DNA of 64,000 nt from an uncultured Flavobacteriaceae bacterium (GTDB lineage Bacteria; Bacteroidota; Bacteroidia; Flavobacteriales; Flavobacteriaceae): the NCBI GenBank assembly GCA_947495135.1, contig CANLXN010000006.1:186001-250000 (forward strand), read 5' to 3'. This document shows, in pieces, positions 28,843-38,055 of this stretch; within the stretch, counting starts at the first letter, position 1, and every line of letters starts with the position of its first letter. Both the position numbers and the translations under genes were made by a program. Below the pieces are notes generated by a model that was not told where the DNA came from, did no database searches, and saw nothing but the letters and a program-made list of their open reading frames with translations.

Positions 28843-31800
28843 TTACTCTTTAATAAATCGCTTGGTAACTGCTTTTCCGTTGGAAACGAAGCGAACAAAG
28901 TACATTCCAGAAGCAAATTCGGAAACGTTAATAGCTAATTCATTAGCTCCGTTTTCAACGGTATAAACTATTTTACCGGTTGTTGAGAACACTACAATTT
29001 CCTCGTAATCACCTTCCAAAATCTCAATATTTAAAATTGAATTGGTTGGATTAGGATATAATTTTATTGCATTACTCGAATTTTGAGTAAAAGCTCTCAA
29101 CGCATCACCCGCATTGTTTTCAGGCAATATTGGTTGTGCAGAAGAAACATTATCTCCACTCACAATTATTTGATCGAAGTACAACCTATCTCCATTACCA
29201 CTTGCATCACAACGGAAACGGATTCTATTGTTTGCGTTAAAGTTGTACGAAGCTGAATCTAAAATAATGGTGTCTGTGAAGAACGCGTCATTCGCAAAAT
29301 CTGCACCAACTACATAGTTTCCTATAATTTCATAAGAAGACCCATTGAAAAATTCTACAAAAAAGTCTTCTCCAGATTCCATACTATTGGCATACATATG
29401 AAATTCTAACGAGACCTGCGTGTTAGCAGATAAATCTAATGCTGGAGATACGGTATTTGAAGAACTCGAATTATCTCGAAGTCTAATAGAATAATCTCCT
29501 TCGAAAGAGCGTGTGGTTGAAAAAACTCGTGCACAATCGCTACCTCCGTCGCTCCATCCATCAAACCCTGTTTCAAAATAGTATGCGCCAATCACTCCCG
29601 GGTTACCTGTTCCTCCACCTGTTTCTAAGTTGATGGTATAATCTTCTACCTCTCCGTATGTAAACGTTTCACAAGAAGTTGGGATTCCGTTGTATTTCAT
29701 AGAAACCCTCATTCTAACTGAAGTTTCAGAAGTCCCGTTTGGAACCGTAAACGCACCGCTGTTTGGTGTATCCGTTGAAGGCGCCTTAGACCAAACCAAT
29801 TCTCCCGCATCATCAAAGTCGTTATCGTTGTTATAATCGATCCAAACTGCATATCCTTCCGGATAAATAGTCCCAGTCCAAGTTGGCGTTACAGTTACGG
29901 TATAGTTTTGTCCTTCATTCAAGCTAGTAGAGATTGAAGTGAAATCTGTATAAAACTGTGCCCCAGAAGCATTGTTGATGGTATTAAGCTGAACTCTTCC
30001 TATAAATTCATCACTTACATTGGTACTAGCCGAATCGCAGTAAGAACCACCTCCACCAGCAATTGTAGTGAAAGAAGTGGTTGCGCTTCCTGAAACATTT
30101 CCAGCGGCATCTTGGGCAGTTACCGAAGCATTGTAAGCTGTTAATGGCGTAAGACCCGTAACATCATAGGTATTATTTGGAGATGTACCTACTACTGTCC
30201 CATCAATGGAAATAGTGTAAAGCGTCACTCCTACATTATCTGTCGAAGCGGTCCAATTAAGCGTTGCTCCATTGGAAGTAATTCCACTAGCTGTTAGATT
30301 AGTTGGATCGGATGGCGCTTCTGTATCTGGAACACCTGCTTCTATTTGAAACTTTCCTACTACTCCTCTTCTACCGCTATTATTGTATTCGGTAATAAAC
30401 CAAAACGAAGAATCGTCTGACGGATCTACATCTATCTTGCTGTAATCTCCGTATCGTGTGCCTGGTATATTGGCGTTTCCATTGGATATTAGCTCTTCAG
30501 CACTCGTCATAGTACCCAGAGGGTCGCCACTAAGCCTACCCGTGAAATAAGAACTCACCCTAACAGTTGATGAAGTGGACGGTCCCGACATAGAGGTATA
30601 ACCCATTCCAATATTTCCACTCCCGTCCATTGCCAAACTTGCATTCCATGCATGTCTTCCATCGGGAGCAGTATAAGTACCTTCTTGAAAGAGTGACCAA
30701 GGCTGGTTATCTGCGCTTTGTCTAAACTCAAACCAACGAACTCCCGCTCTTTCTCCTGAGCTTGCATCTGTATCAACTACAAAATTAAACACAGCCGAAT
30801 TGTGAGTTGAAAACTTTCGAAATTGCGCCTGATTCATAATAGTGGCCTGCAAGGCATCTATGGATGAACCACCTCCAGGTTGGGCTAGATTTGAAAAACT
30901 TCCTCCGTCGAAAACACTAATAAATGGAGTCGTTGTAATCTCTTGTGCGGCAGACACCGTAGAACTTCCTGGATTCGACCAATTTACATCGATCGTCCAT
31001 AATTTTATATGATCTGTTGAAACTCCGCCCCAAGCATCATCCTGCAAATATACTATTGGGGCACCTCCAGCTGCTGGCAAATTCCCGTTGGTAACATTAA
31101 ATGCCTGCGGACTGTAAAATCCGCTAGTAGAGATTCCTGGCAGGTTAAAACCAATTATTTGTGCACCCGTATCTCCGGCAAGCATAGCATCTCTTTCCAA
31201 TGCCCAAACTCTATTGGAACTACTGGTATTATCGGTAATATAATATCCATCGCTCCAAATTGATAATTTTTGATAGTCGTTTATGGCAGAAATATTATAA
31301 ATATACCATCCCGCAGTTAAGGGATTTGGACCGTCAGACACAGCAACTTGGGCTCCAGAACCTAAAAAGGAAAGCACCCATCTGTCTGCAGCATTATCAT
31401 AAGAAGCGGTAAGATCGCAACATCCACCAGACGGGAAAATTGCCGGATTAGGTGAAGTTTGCCCTAATAACTGATTTCCGGATTTATCATAAATCATAAA
31501 TCCAGTATTGAAAACCACAAATACATGGTTAGGCCCTACCGCCAGAGAAGGATCTGTAGGCTGCGAACTAGAAGAATAGGTGTCGAACACCAAACTAGCA
31601 GGAGCTCTCTGCTCACTTTGCTCCATTTCGTGTCTATTTCTTACGTAGTAATCATCTTCTGTTTGAGGATCATTTCCTATCACCATCCTAGTTGCTAAAG
31701 ACCTCTTATCTTTCGCTTCTCTTGGTGTATCGTCTGGGGGAACTAGATCGTTTGGTCTTGACATTAACGAAGTAACGTACTCTACAGAGGAAACTTTACT

Positions 31801-31896
31801 GTGAGTATTGGCTTTCATTTCTACATTTTCCTGTGCACTTATTCCAAACGAAAGTGTGATGGCAAGAAAAGTTAAGATGAATAATTTTGTTTTCAT
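28843..31896 (-). CDS. Secreted T9SS protein with fibronectin III and GEVED domains
   Basis: A 1017-residue exported protein. A signal peptide (about 1-21, ending SAQ) precedes a large N-terminal domain (about 95-520) with repeated beta-propeller-like features (DPSLAVGPNHVFVVFNTG, ITDNTSSSNRVWAL, RYGDYSKIDVDPSDDSSFWF). Next is a fibronectin type III domain (about 530-615, PTNLTASGITSNGATLNWTA), a GEVED domain (about 620-760, WIDYNNDNDFDDAGEL...YGEVEDYTINL), a jelly-roll-like module (about 775-915), and a type A T9SS sorting tail (LYPNPTNSIL, GMYFVRFVSNGKAVTKRF). Probably a surface-bound or released binding protein or hydrolase; no catalytic motif was recognised. It is a single-gene unit with its own terminator. 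Confidence 0.83.
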   Translation of the reverse strand: MKTKLFILTFLAITLSFGISAQENVEMKANTHSKVSSVEYVTSLMSRPNDLVPPDDTPREAKDKRSLATRMVIGNDPQTEDDYYVRNRHEMEQSEQRAPASLVFDTYSSSSQPTDPSLAVGPNHVFVVFNTGFMIYDKSGNQLLGQTSPNPAIFPSGGCCDLTASYDNAADRWVLSFLGSGAQVAVSDGPNPLTAGWYIYNISAINDYQKLSIWSDGYYITDNTSSSNRVWALERDAMLAGDTGAQIIGFNLPGISTSGFYSPQAFNVTNGNLPAAGGAPIVYLQDDAWGGVSTDHIKLWTIDVNWSNPGSSTVSAAQEITTTPFISVFDGGSFSNLAQPGGGSSIDALQATIMNQAQFRKFSTHNSAVFNFVVDTDASSGERAGVRWFEFRQSADNQPWSLFQEGTYTAPDGRHAWNASLAMDGSGNIGMGYTSMSGPSTSSTVRVSSYFTGRLSGDPLGTMTSAEELISNGNANIPGTRYGDYSKIDVDPSDDSSFWFITEYNNSGRRGVVGKFQIEAGVPDTEAPSDPTNLTASGITSNGATLNWTASTDNVGVTLYTISIDGTVVGTSPNNTYDVTGLTPLTAYNASVTAQDAAGNVSGSATTSFTTIAGGGGSYCDSASTNVSDEFIGRVQLNTINNASGAQFYTDFTSISTSLNEGQNYTVTVTPTWTGTIYPEGYAVWIDYNNDNDFDDAGELVWSKAPSTDTPNSGAFTVPNGTSETSVRMRVSMKYNGIPTSCETFTYGEVEDYTINLETGGGTGNPGVIGAYYFETGFDGWSDGGSDCARVFSTTRSFEGDYSIRLRDNSSSSNTVSPALDLSANTQVSLEFHMYANSMESGEDFFVEFFNGSSYEIIGNYVVGADFANDAFFTDTIILDSASYNFNANNRIRFRCDASGNGDRLYFDQIIVSGDNVSSAQPILPENNAGDALRAFTQNSSNAIKLYPNPTNSILNIEILEGDYEEIVVFSTTGKIVYTVENGANELAINVSEFASGMYFVRFVSNGKAVTKRFIKE

Positions 31897-31959
31897 GGTT
31901 GATCATTTAAGTATTAATAAGTTCTGAAATTACGATAAACCTGTTAGATACTATTACGG

Positions 31960-31984
31960 AAAAACCCCCATAATGGGGGTTTTA
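31960..31984 (-). terminator. Terminator of the aquaporin gene
   Basis: A perfect 10-bp stem (AAAACCCCCA with TGGGGGTTTT, loop TAA) followed on the minus strand by T residues, 24 bases past the aquaporin stop. Confidence 0.85.
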
Positions 31985-32007
31985 AAACACATTAAATGAA
32001 TGAGTAA

Positions 32008-32709
32008 TCAATCATCCACAAAGACTTTACGAACTGCTGCCGCAAACAATCCCCCAGCAATAGGAGCTACTATAAAGAGCCATAACTGGCTAAGAGCCAT
32101 TCCGCCTGCAAACAAAGCAGGACCCAAACTACGCGCAGGGTTTACAGAGGTTCCCGTAATAGGGATCACTACCAAGTGAATAAGAACCAGTGCAATACCA
32201 ATAGCTAAACCCGCCATTTGAGGTGAAGCGTTTTTAGCTGTAGTTCCAAAAATTACCATTATAAATAGGAAGGTGAAAACGAACTCTGCAATTAAGGCTG
32301 CCTGCATATTATAAGCTCCAAGATATCCATCTCCCCAACCATTACTACCAAGACCCCACTCGGGCATAGTAAAACCGGTTGTTCCAGTAGCCAATAGGTA
32401 AAGCACTCCAGCTCCAGCTATTGCTCCAATACATTGTGAAATAACATAACCCACCGTGTCTTTCATTGAAAGCTTCCCAGCGGCTAACATAGCAATAGAA
32501 ATAGCAGGATTAATATGACATCCAGATATAGGACCTATGGTGTAGGCCATGGCAACAACTGCCAGACCAAAAGCTAAGGAGATTCCAAGGAGTCCTATTC
32601 CGGCAGGACCTGCTGTAGAGACACTAGCAATGGTTGCTGCTCCACAACCAAATAGAACTAAGGCAAAGGTACCTAAGCCCTCTGCAAAATACTTTTTAGA
32701 TGCATTCAT
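32008..32709 (-). CDS. aqpZ: Aquaporin (MIP family, AqpZ-like)
   Basis: An inner-membrane water channel of 233 residues with six membrane helices. Both pore loops carry the NPA signature: HINPAIS (about residues 66-72) and SVNPARS (about 188-194). The Arg after the second NPA belongs to the selectivity filter, and the narrow-pore His is compatible with VLIHLVVIPITG. Length and loop residues favour a water-selective type over a glycerol facilitator, but this is inferred. It stands alone with its own terminator. Confidence 0.92.
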   Translation of the reverse strand: MNASKKYFAEGLGTFALVLFGCGAATIASVSTAGPAGIGLLGISLAFGLAVVAMAYTIGPISGCHINPAISIAMLAAGKLSMKDTVGYVISQCIGAIAGAGVLYLLATGTTGFTMPEWGLGSNGWGDGYLGAYNMQAALIAEFVFTFLFIMVIFGTTAKNASPQMAGLAIGIALVLIHLVVIPITGTSVNPARSLGPALFAGGMALSQLWLFIVAPIAGGLFAAAVRKVFVDD

Positions 32710-32824
32710 AACGTTTTATAATTAGTTAATATGCATCAAGTTAACCAAATATTAGGTTTCAAAAAAAATGAAAGTTTAAAAAAACAAGTGGTTTCGTTCA
32801 CCAACGAATAAAGAAGACCAATAA

Positions 32825-33415
32825 CTAAGTACGCTCTGGTTTGAGCCACTTTGGAATTTGCGGAGCCCTAAAGTCCTCCATTTTCTGAAGCAAGTTTTCT
32901 ATGGAAGTATCTACCAACAGTAATTCGTAGTTTTCCATTTTAAGGAAACCATTTCGAACCATCGTTTCAAGTAATTTTAGAAGATCGTCGTAGAATCCGT
33001 TAACGTTGAGAAGTGCGATAGGTTTTGTATGAAGACCTAACTGCAGCCAAGTAATAAGTTCAAATAGCTCCTCCAGTGTTCCGAAGCCGCCGGGAAGCGT
33101 AATAAAACCGTCACTAATATCTTGCATAATGAGCTTTCGTTCATGCATATTGTCTGTGGTGATGAGCTCTGTAAGTCCAAGATGCACTACTTCTTTTTTC
33201 TTTAAGAACTGTGGAATAACTCCAACTACCGTACCTTTTGATTGGAGCACACTTTCTGCAATGGTGCCCATAACACCTATTTTGGCAGCTCCATAGACAA
33301 GCGTAATATTTCTTTCTGAAAAGAGCCTCCCTAATTCTTGTGCAGCATGTGTAACATTAGAATCGTTTCCATCGCTACTTCCACAAAAAACACAAATCTT
33401 CTTTAGTTTACCCAT
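32825..33415 (-). CDS. LOG family protein (TIGR00730 Rossmann fold)
   Basis: A 196-residue cytosolic protein similar to LOG cytokinin-activating enzymes, which remove ribose phosphate from nucleoside monophosphates. The key PGGFGTLEELFE motif (about 108-119) and the N-terminal VFCGSSDG are present. Bacterial members may act on AMP or related nucleotides. The start overlaps the prmC stop by eight bases, so both are probably translated together. Confidence 0.9.
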   Translation of the reverse strand: MGKLKKICVFCGSSDGNDSNVTHAAQELGRLFSERNITLVYGAAKIGVMGTIAESVLQSKGTVVGVIPQFLKKKEVVHLGLTELITTDNMHERKLIMQDISDGFITLPGGFGTLEELFELITWLQLGLHTKPIALLNVNGFYDDLLKLLETMVRNGFLKMENYELLLVDTSIENLLQKMEDFRAPQIPKWLKPERT

Positions 33416-34265
33416 TTTTATCGCATTTAATCATTCGATCCTTCCCGAAGATGTCTTTTTTGATTTCTATGTTCACAAATCCAAGATCATCCAATAATTG
33501 TATCATTTCCTCCCCAAGATACTCATTAATCTCGAAAAAGAGACTACCTCCCTTCGCCAAATCCTGCAAAGATAGTTCTGCGATTTTTCGGTAAAACACT
33601 AGAGCATTCTCGTCATTTACGAACAATGCCGACGCCGGTTCGTGCTGTAAAACATTGGCCTGCATCAGTTCCTTTTCAGATTCTCGTACGTAGGGGGGAT
33701 TGGAAACAATTACATTATATGTACTAGGAAGTTGTTGTGCATCGAGAATATCCAAATGCTTAAAATCGACCAATACACGGTTCGATTGAGCATTCTCTTT
33801 TGCAATTTTCAAGGCTTCTTCTGAAATATCTATAGCCGTAACTTTTGCTCCTTCGATATTTTTTGCGAGAGCGATGGCAATGCATCCAGAACCTGTTCCT
33901 ACGTCTAAAATGTGCAGAGGCGCGATGGTTGTATTTTGATTCTCTTCTATCATCCAATCGACCAATTCTTCGGTTTCTGGTCTGGGTACGAGTGTATCTT
34001 TTGTTACTTTAAACAGCAGGGAATAAAATTCGGTTTCCCCGGTGATGTACTGAATAGGCTCCTGTTTTAGAAGCCGAGCTCTTGCCTTCTCAAATTTCTT
34101 TATGTTTTCTTCGGAAATAGGCTGTTCTCTTTTCAGGGATACTTGGAGGCGTGAATATTTCAGAATACATTGAGACAGAATAGTGAAAAACGAATCAATT
34201 TCTTCTGAAGGATAAATTTTAGAAAGCTGTGAGGTAAATTCTAATTTAAGATCTTTTAGTTTCAC
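33408..34265 (-). CDS. prmC: Peptide chain release factor N5-glutamine methyltransferase
   Basis: Methylates the Gln of the GGQ motif in release factors RF1 and RF2. The 285-residue protein has an N-terminal helical domain followed by a SAM-binding fold with LDVGTGSGCIAIALA (about 120-134) and the catalytic NPPYVRESE (about 189-197), the PrmC hallmark. It follows the GNAT gene after 10 bases and overlaps the LOG gene by eight. Confidence 0.94.
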   Translation of the reverse strand: MKLKDLKLEFTSQLSKIYPSEEIDSFFTILSQCILKYSRLQVSLKREQPISEENIKKFEKARARLLKQEPIQYITGETEFYSLLFKVTKDTLVPRPETEELVDWMIEENQNTTIAPLHILDVGTGSGCIAIALAKNIEGAKVTAIDISEEALKIAKENAQSNRVLVDFKHLDILDAQQLPSTYNVIVSNPPYVRESEKELMQANVLQHEPASALFVNDENALVFYRKIAELSLQDLAKGGSLFFEINEYLGEEMIQLLDDLGFVNIEIKKDIFGKDRMIKCDKNG

Positions 34266-34275
34266 AAGCTATTAG

Positions 34276-34758
34276 TTAAAGCATTTTTATCATATGTACA
34301 GGGCAAGCACTATGTCCTGTATCGCCAAGAGCCCCATCGATATAATCGAATCCATTGCGCTTATACAATTTCTGTGCGGCTTCCATGTACGGCATTGTTT
34401 CAAGGTAACATTTTTCGAAGCCAAACTCTTTTGCAATTTCCAAACATTTTGAGATCATTTCACTTCCAATGCCACGTCCTCTGGCCATTGGTAAATAGTA
34501 CATTTTTTGAAGCTCACAAACGTTGCCCTTATAATTATCTAGCTGAGCAACTCCCGCTCCTCCTATGATCTGCCCTGCCTCTTCCACCACGAAATAGCCA
34601 GCCCTATCGGCTGCATAGGTTTCAAACATACAATCCAGGGCTTTATCTGCATAAGCAGTTCCCACTTTTGGAACGCCTAAATCTATTAAAACAGAACGTA
34701 TCACAGTTGCAATTTGCTCGTTATCCCTTTCTTCTATTGGGCGAATTAAATATGTCAT
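34276..34758 (-). CDS. GNAT family N-acetyltransferase
   Basis: A 160-residue acetyltransferase. The acetyl-CoA binding pyrophosphate loop is visible as ARGRGIGSEMI (about 92-102) after the beta-4 strand LQKMYYLP, and the last strand is KLYKRNGFDYIDG. The substrate is unknown. It leads the small operon GNAT-prmC-LOG and is divergent from ribD. Confidence 0.88.
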   Translation of the reverse strand: MTYLIRPIEERDNEQIATVIRSVLIDLGVPKVGTAYADKALDCMFETYAADRAGYFVVEEAGQIIGGAGVAQLDNYKGNVCELQKMYYLPMARGRGIGSEMISKCLEIAKEFGFEKCYLETMPYMEAAQKLYKRNGFDYIDGALGDTGHSACPVHMIKML

Positions 34759-34895
34759 ATGTATAATAATCTTTAATCGAATCTACGTACTTCGAACTAT
34801 CGATAAAGGTGAGTTCTCCTTTGCCATAAAATTAAGAATATTTAAATAAAATATAAGCCATAGAATACTTAAAGATTCACCGTATTTTTACCCCG

Positions 34896-35939
34896 ATGAA
34901 GGTGGAACAAAAATACATGCTACGCTGTATCCAATTGGCTAAAAATGGGCTTGGAACCACTTATCCTAATCCGTTGGTGGGAAGTGTTATTGTTCATAAC
35001 GATCAAATCATTGGGGAAGGATGGCACTTAGAGTCTGGACAACCTCATGCAGAAGTAAACGCCGTTAAAAGCGTAAAAGACAGGACTCTTCTTTCTAAAG
35101 CAACTATTTATGTGAGCTTAGAACCCTGTAGTCATTTTGGAAAAACACCTCCTTGCTCAGACCTCATTATTGAAAGCGGGATACGAAAAGTAGTGGTTGG
35201 TAGCCTCGATCCCAATCCGAAAGTTTCTGGAAGAGGAATTGAGCGGCTAAAGGATGCCGGTTGCGAGGTAGCGATCAACGTTTTAAAGAAAGAGTGCGAC
35301 GACTTGAACAAACGCTTTTTCACCTTTCACACCAAGCATAGGCCATATATTATTCTGAAATGGGCGCAAACCAAAGATTGCTTTATAGCCCCGATCAAAA
35401 AAGAAGAAAAAAAACCAGTTTGGATCACCCACGAATACTCAAAGCAAGTAGCGCATCGCATGCGTGCGCAAGAACAAGCCATTTTAGTTGGGACAAACAC
35501 GGTTATTGATGATAATCCAAGTCTCACCACTCGCAACTGGAAAGGTAGTTCTCCAATGAGAGTGGTTCTAGATAGAACGCTCCGAATTGACAAAAACAGC
35601 GCGATTTATGACGAAAGCGCTCCAACAATCATTATCAACCAAGAAATTCAGAAAAAGAAAAACAAAACAACTTATGAGGTCATCGACTTTTCTGGAAAGA
35701 TAGCAAAACAAATTTGCGATGTTTTATATAGGTATCATATTCAAAGTTTAGTAGTGGAGGGTGGCTCAAAAACACTGCAAACGTTCATCGATGCAAATAT
35801 GTGGGACGAGGCATTCGTTTTCACGGGAAACAAACTCTTCAATGAAGGTATAAATGCACCTCAATTAACGGGCGTACTCATTTCAGAAGAAAAACTTAAA
35901 GACAACACCTTAACCTTATATAAAAACCAAACAACTTGA
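34896..35939 (+). CDS. ribD: Bifunctional riboflavin biosynthesis deaminase/reductase RibD
   Basis: Catalyses two steps of riboflavin synthesis: deamination of the pyrimidine product of GTP cyclohydrolase II, then NADPH reduction of its ribose. The N-terminal deaminase (1-145) has the zinc motif H51-A-E53 and PC78-SHFGKTPPC87. The C-terminal reductase (about 150-345) has WAQTKDCFIA and VVEGGSKTLQTF. At 347 residues the length is normal. The stop overlaps the TTG start of the EamA gene by three bases. Confidence 0.95.
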   Translation: MKVEQKYMLRCIQLAKNGLGTTYPNPLVGSVIVHNDQIIGEGWHLESGQPHAEVNAVKSVKDRTLLSKATIYVSLEPCSHFGKTPPCSDLIIESGIRKVVVGSLDPNPKVSGRGIERLKDAGCEVAINVLKKECDDLNKRFFTFHTKHRPYIILKWAQTKDCFIAPIKKEEKKPVWITHEYSKQVAHRMRAQEQAILVGTNTVIDDNPSLTTRNWKGSSPMRVVLDRTLRIDKNSAIYDESAPTIIINQEIQKKKNKTTYEVIDFSGKIAKQICDVLYRYHIQSLVVEGGSKTLQTFIDANMWDEAFVFTGNKLFNEGINAPQLTGVLISEEKLKDNTLTLYKNQTT

Positions 35940-36808
35940 TCTACCTACTTTTTAGCATTCTTGCTTCTACACTTATTTTTATTCTATTTAAACTTTTCAG
36001 CACTTATAAGATCAATACGCTGCATGCAATTGTAGTGAATTACCTCACGGCTTGCATTTCTGGACTAATAGCATTTGATGGCACGGTTTCGCTGGGAGAA
36101 ATAACTCAATTCAATTGGTTTTACTACACCTTAGGGCTGGGCGCTCTTTTTATCGTTGTTTTTAATTTAATGGCTTTGACCACTCAGCGCAGCGGGCTCT
36201 CCGTGGTTAGCGTTGCTACCAAAATGAGTGTGGTTATTCCAATCGTATTTGGACTACTCTATTATAAGGAGAGTTTGGGAATCTATAAAGGTATTGGAAT
36301 TGTGCTTGCCTTAGCGGCCGTTTACTTAGCTTCCGTAAAATCCACTAGCGATTTAAAAACTAAAAAAAGCAGTCTAATTTTACCATTACTAGTTTTTATT
36401 GGTAGTGGAATAATTGACACAAGTCTTAAATATCTCGAGGAAGCCTTTGTTAGCGAAACCGATGTCCCCATATTCTCGGCCACTATCTTTGGAGCGGCAG
36501 CCGTTATTGGGATCTTCGTCTTAATTATACAAGGAATACAAGGTAAATTTCAATTTCAATTAAAAAATATTATTGCTGGAATTGCACTTGGAGTACCTAA
36601 TTTCTTTTCTATATTCTTTCTAGTAAAAGCCTTGAGAAGCGGAATACTTGAAAGTTCTGGTATCTTCACTGTTAACAATGTAGCCATTGTGATGATCTCC
36701 ACCTTTGTAGGGATCCTATTTTTTAAAGAGAAACTTATCCCTAAAAACTGGCTTGGAATTATTTTAGCCGTTATCAGTATCTTTCTAGTGACCATAGCAC
36801 AATTTTAA
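35936..36808 (+). CDS. EamA (DMT) family transporter
   Basis: An inner-membrane permease of 290 residues with about ten hydrophobic helices and two EamA halves (GIYKGIGIVLALAAVYLASV, NWLGIILAVISIFLVTI). Members export metabolites or take up nucleotides; the substrate is unknown. No ATG precedes the first helix; a TTG at 35936, overlapping the ribD stop (TTGA), is the likely start. Placement next to ribD makes a flavin precursor a possible but unproven cargo. The stop overlaps the ATG of the yigZ-like gene by one base. Confidence 0.85.
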   Translation: MIYLLFSILASTLIFILFKLFSTYKINTLHAIVVNYLTACISGLIAFDGTVSLGEITQFNWFYYTLGLGALFIVVFNLMALTTQRSGLSVVSVATKMSVVIPIVFGLLYYKESLGIYKGIGIVLALAAVYLASVKSTSDLKTKKSSLILPLLVFIGSGIIDTSLKYLEEAFVSETDVPIFSATIFGAAAVIGIFVLIIQGIQGKFQFQLKNIIAGIALGVPNFFSIFFLVKALRSGILESSGIFTVNNVAIVMISTFVGILFFKEKLIPKNWLGIILAVISIFLVTIAQF

Positions 36809-37419
36809 TGACTTCGGAAAAAGACACTTATAAAACAATTACGAAAGCTTCACCAGAAACATTGTTTAAGGATCGTGGTAGTAAATTTTATGGTTATGCA
36901 TTCCCTGTTACCGCTGAAGATGAAGTAAAAGTGCATTTAGACGACTTAAGAAAAAAGCACTATAACGCCCGCCATTGGTGTTATGCTTGGCAATTGGGAA
37001 AAGGTTATGAACAGTACAGAGCCAATGACGACGGCGAACCTTCTAACAGTGCTGGCATGCCTATTTATGGACAACTCCAATCTTTTGATGTCACTAACAT
37101 TCTGGTTGTGGTTGTTCGATATTTTGGAGGAACTAAACTTGGGGTTGGCGGACTCATACAAGCCTATAAAACAGGTGCCCAACTAGCCCTAGAAGCAAGT
37201 GTTATTCATGAAAAGACCATTGACGTAGAATTCCTACTCAAATTTGAATACCCAGAAATGAATGTGGTTATGCGAATTGTCAAAGATGAGGCAATTAATA
37301 TCACCCATCAGAAAATGGAGTTAGCTTGCGAATTCACTATTTCAATTAGAAAAAAAGATGCGGAAAAAATATTCTCTATTTTCGAAAACACCTACAAGGT
37401 TGATATTAAAAAGTTGTAA
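36808..37419 (+). CDS. YigZ family protein (IMPACT)
   Basis: A 203-residue protein with an N-terminal IMPACT/YigZ domain: KFYGYAFPVTAEDEV, RHWCYAWQLG, NDDGEPSNSAGMPI and VVVRYFGGTKLGVGGL are characteristic, followed by a small C-terminal ferredoxin-like domain. The eukaryotic relative restrains Gcn2 kinase; the bacterial role is not settled. It is the last gene of ribD-EamA-YigZ, all overlapping. Confidence 0.9.
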   Translation: MTSEKDTYKTITKASPETLFKDRGSKFYGYAFPVTAEDEVKVHLDDLRKKHYNARHWCYAWQLGKGYEQYRANDDGEPSNSAGMPIYGQLQSFDVTNILVVVVRYFGGTKLGVGGLIQAYKTGAQLALEASVIHEKTIDVEFLLKFEYPEMNVVMRIVKDEAINITHQKMELACEFTISIRKKDAEKIFSIFENTYKVDIKKL

Positions 37420-37451
37420 TTAACTCTTCAAATTTTTCTCTTCAAACTATT

Positions 37452-37847
37452 TTACATTAATTTTTCTAAAAGGTAATTTGGTGCTTTTGTGATCTTTTTA
37501 GTGACCGCATTAATGAAAACCAAAGTAGTTGAAGCGGTTACCAAAAGTTGTTCATCTTGATTGCGAATTTCATAAACAAATTCAATCTTGAATGTAGGAA
37601 TTTCCTTTAGTTTCGTTGTAATGGAAATAACATCGTCGTAACGCGCAGGAAGTTTATAGTCAATGTTCAATTTAGTAACCGGCAACAAGATGTCATTTTC
37701 TTCCATCCATTTGTAGGAAAAGCCCAATTCACGTAGCCATTCGGTCCTTCCCTGCTCTAAATATTGTGCATAATTTCCGTAGTAAACCACTCCCATCTGG
37801 TCAGTTTCTCCATATCGGACTCGTAATTTGGTTGTATTTTTTTTCAC
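37452..37847 (-). CDS. Acyl-CoA thioesterase (YbgC/FadM hotdog family)
   Basis: Hydrolyses acyl-CoA thioesters; a hotdog-fold protein. The conserved RVRYGETDQMGVVYYGNY includes the catalytic Asp, followed by YLEQGRTEWLRELG. The frame is open to an ATG at 37973, but the extra 42 residues are low-complexity, not part of the family, and would leave no promoter space. A GTG at 37847 gives a 131-residue protein beginning MKKNTTKLRVRYGETD, the usual family length; the TTG two codons upstream is an alternative. It is divergent from dnaA and its presence beside dnaA is common in Bacteroidota. Confidence 0.8.
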   Translation of the reverse strand: MKKNTTKLRVRYGETDQMGVVYYGNYAQYLEQGRTEWLRELGFSYKWMEENDILLPVTKLNIDYKLPARYDDVISITTKLKEIPTFKIEFVYEIRNQDEQLLVTASTTLVFINAVTKKITKAPNYLLEKLM

Positions 37848-38055
37848 AAACAATTTGGATAAAAAGTAGGAATTTTTGACTAAGTTTGGATAGACTACAG
37901 TATGAGGAAAAAAAACTACAAAATCAATACCCAAACCGTTTTTTTTTTCATTTATTTGTTCACATATTTGCATTGTTAAGAAACCGTAAGAGGATATCCC
38001 ATTTCTCGCTTTTTTGACACAGCAACATAACTAACTAATACTTCTAATAATCACT

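Noticed and set aside
37848-37973. N-terminal extension of the thioesterase
   Set aside because: 42 residues without family similarity that would use up the divergent promoter region; the GTG start fits the family length.
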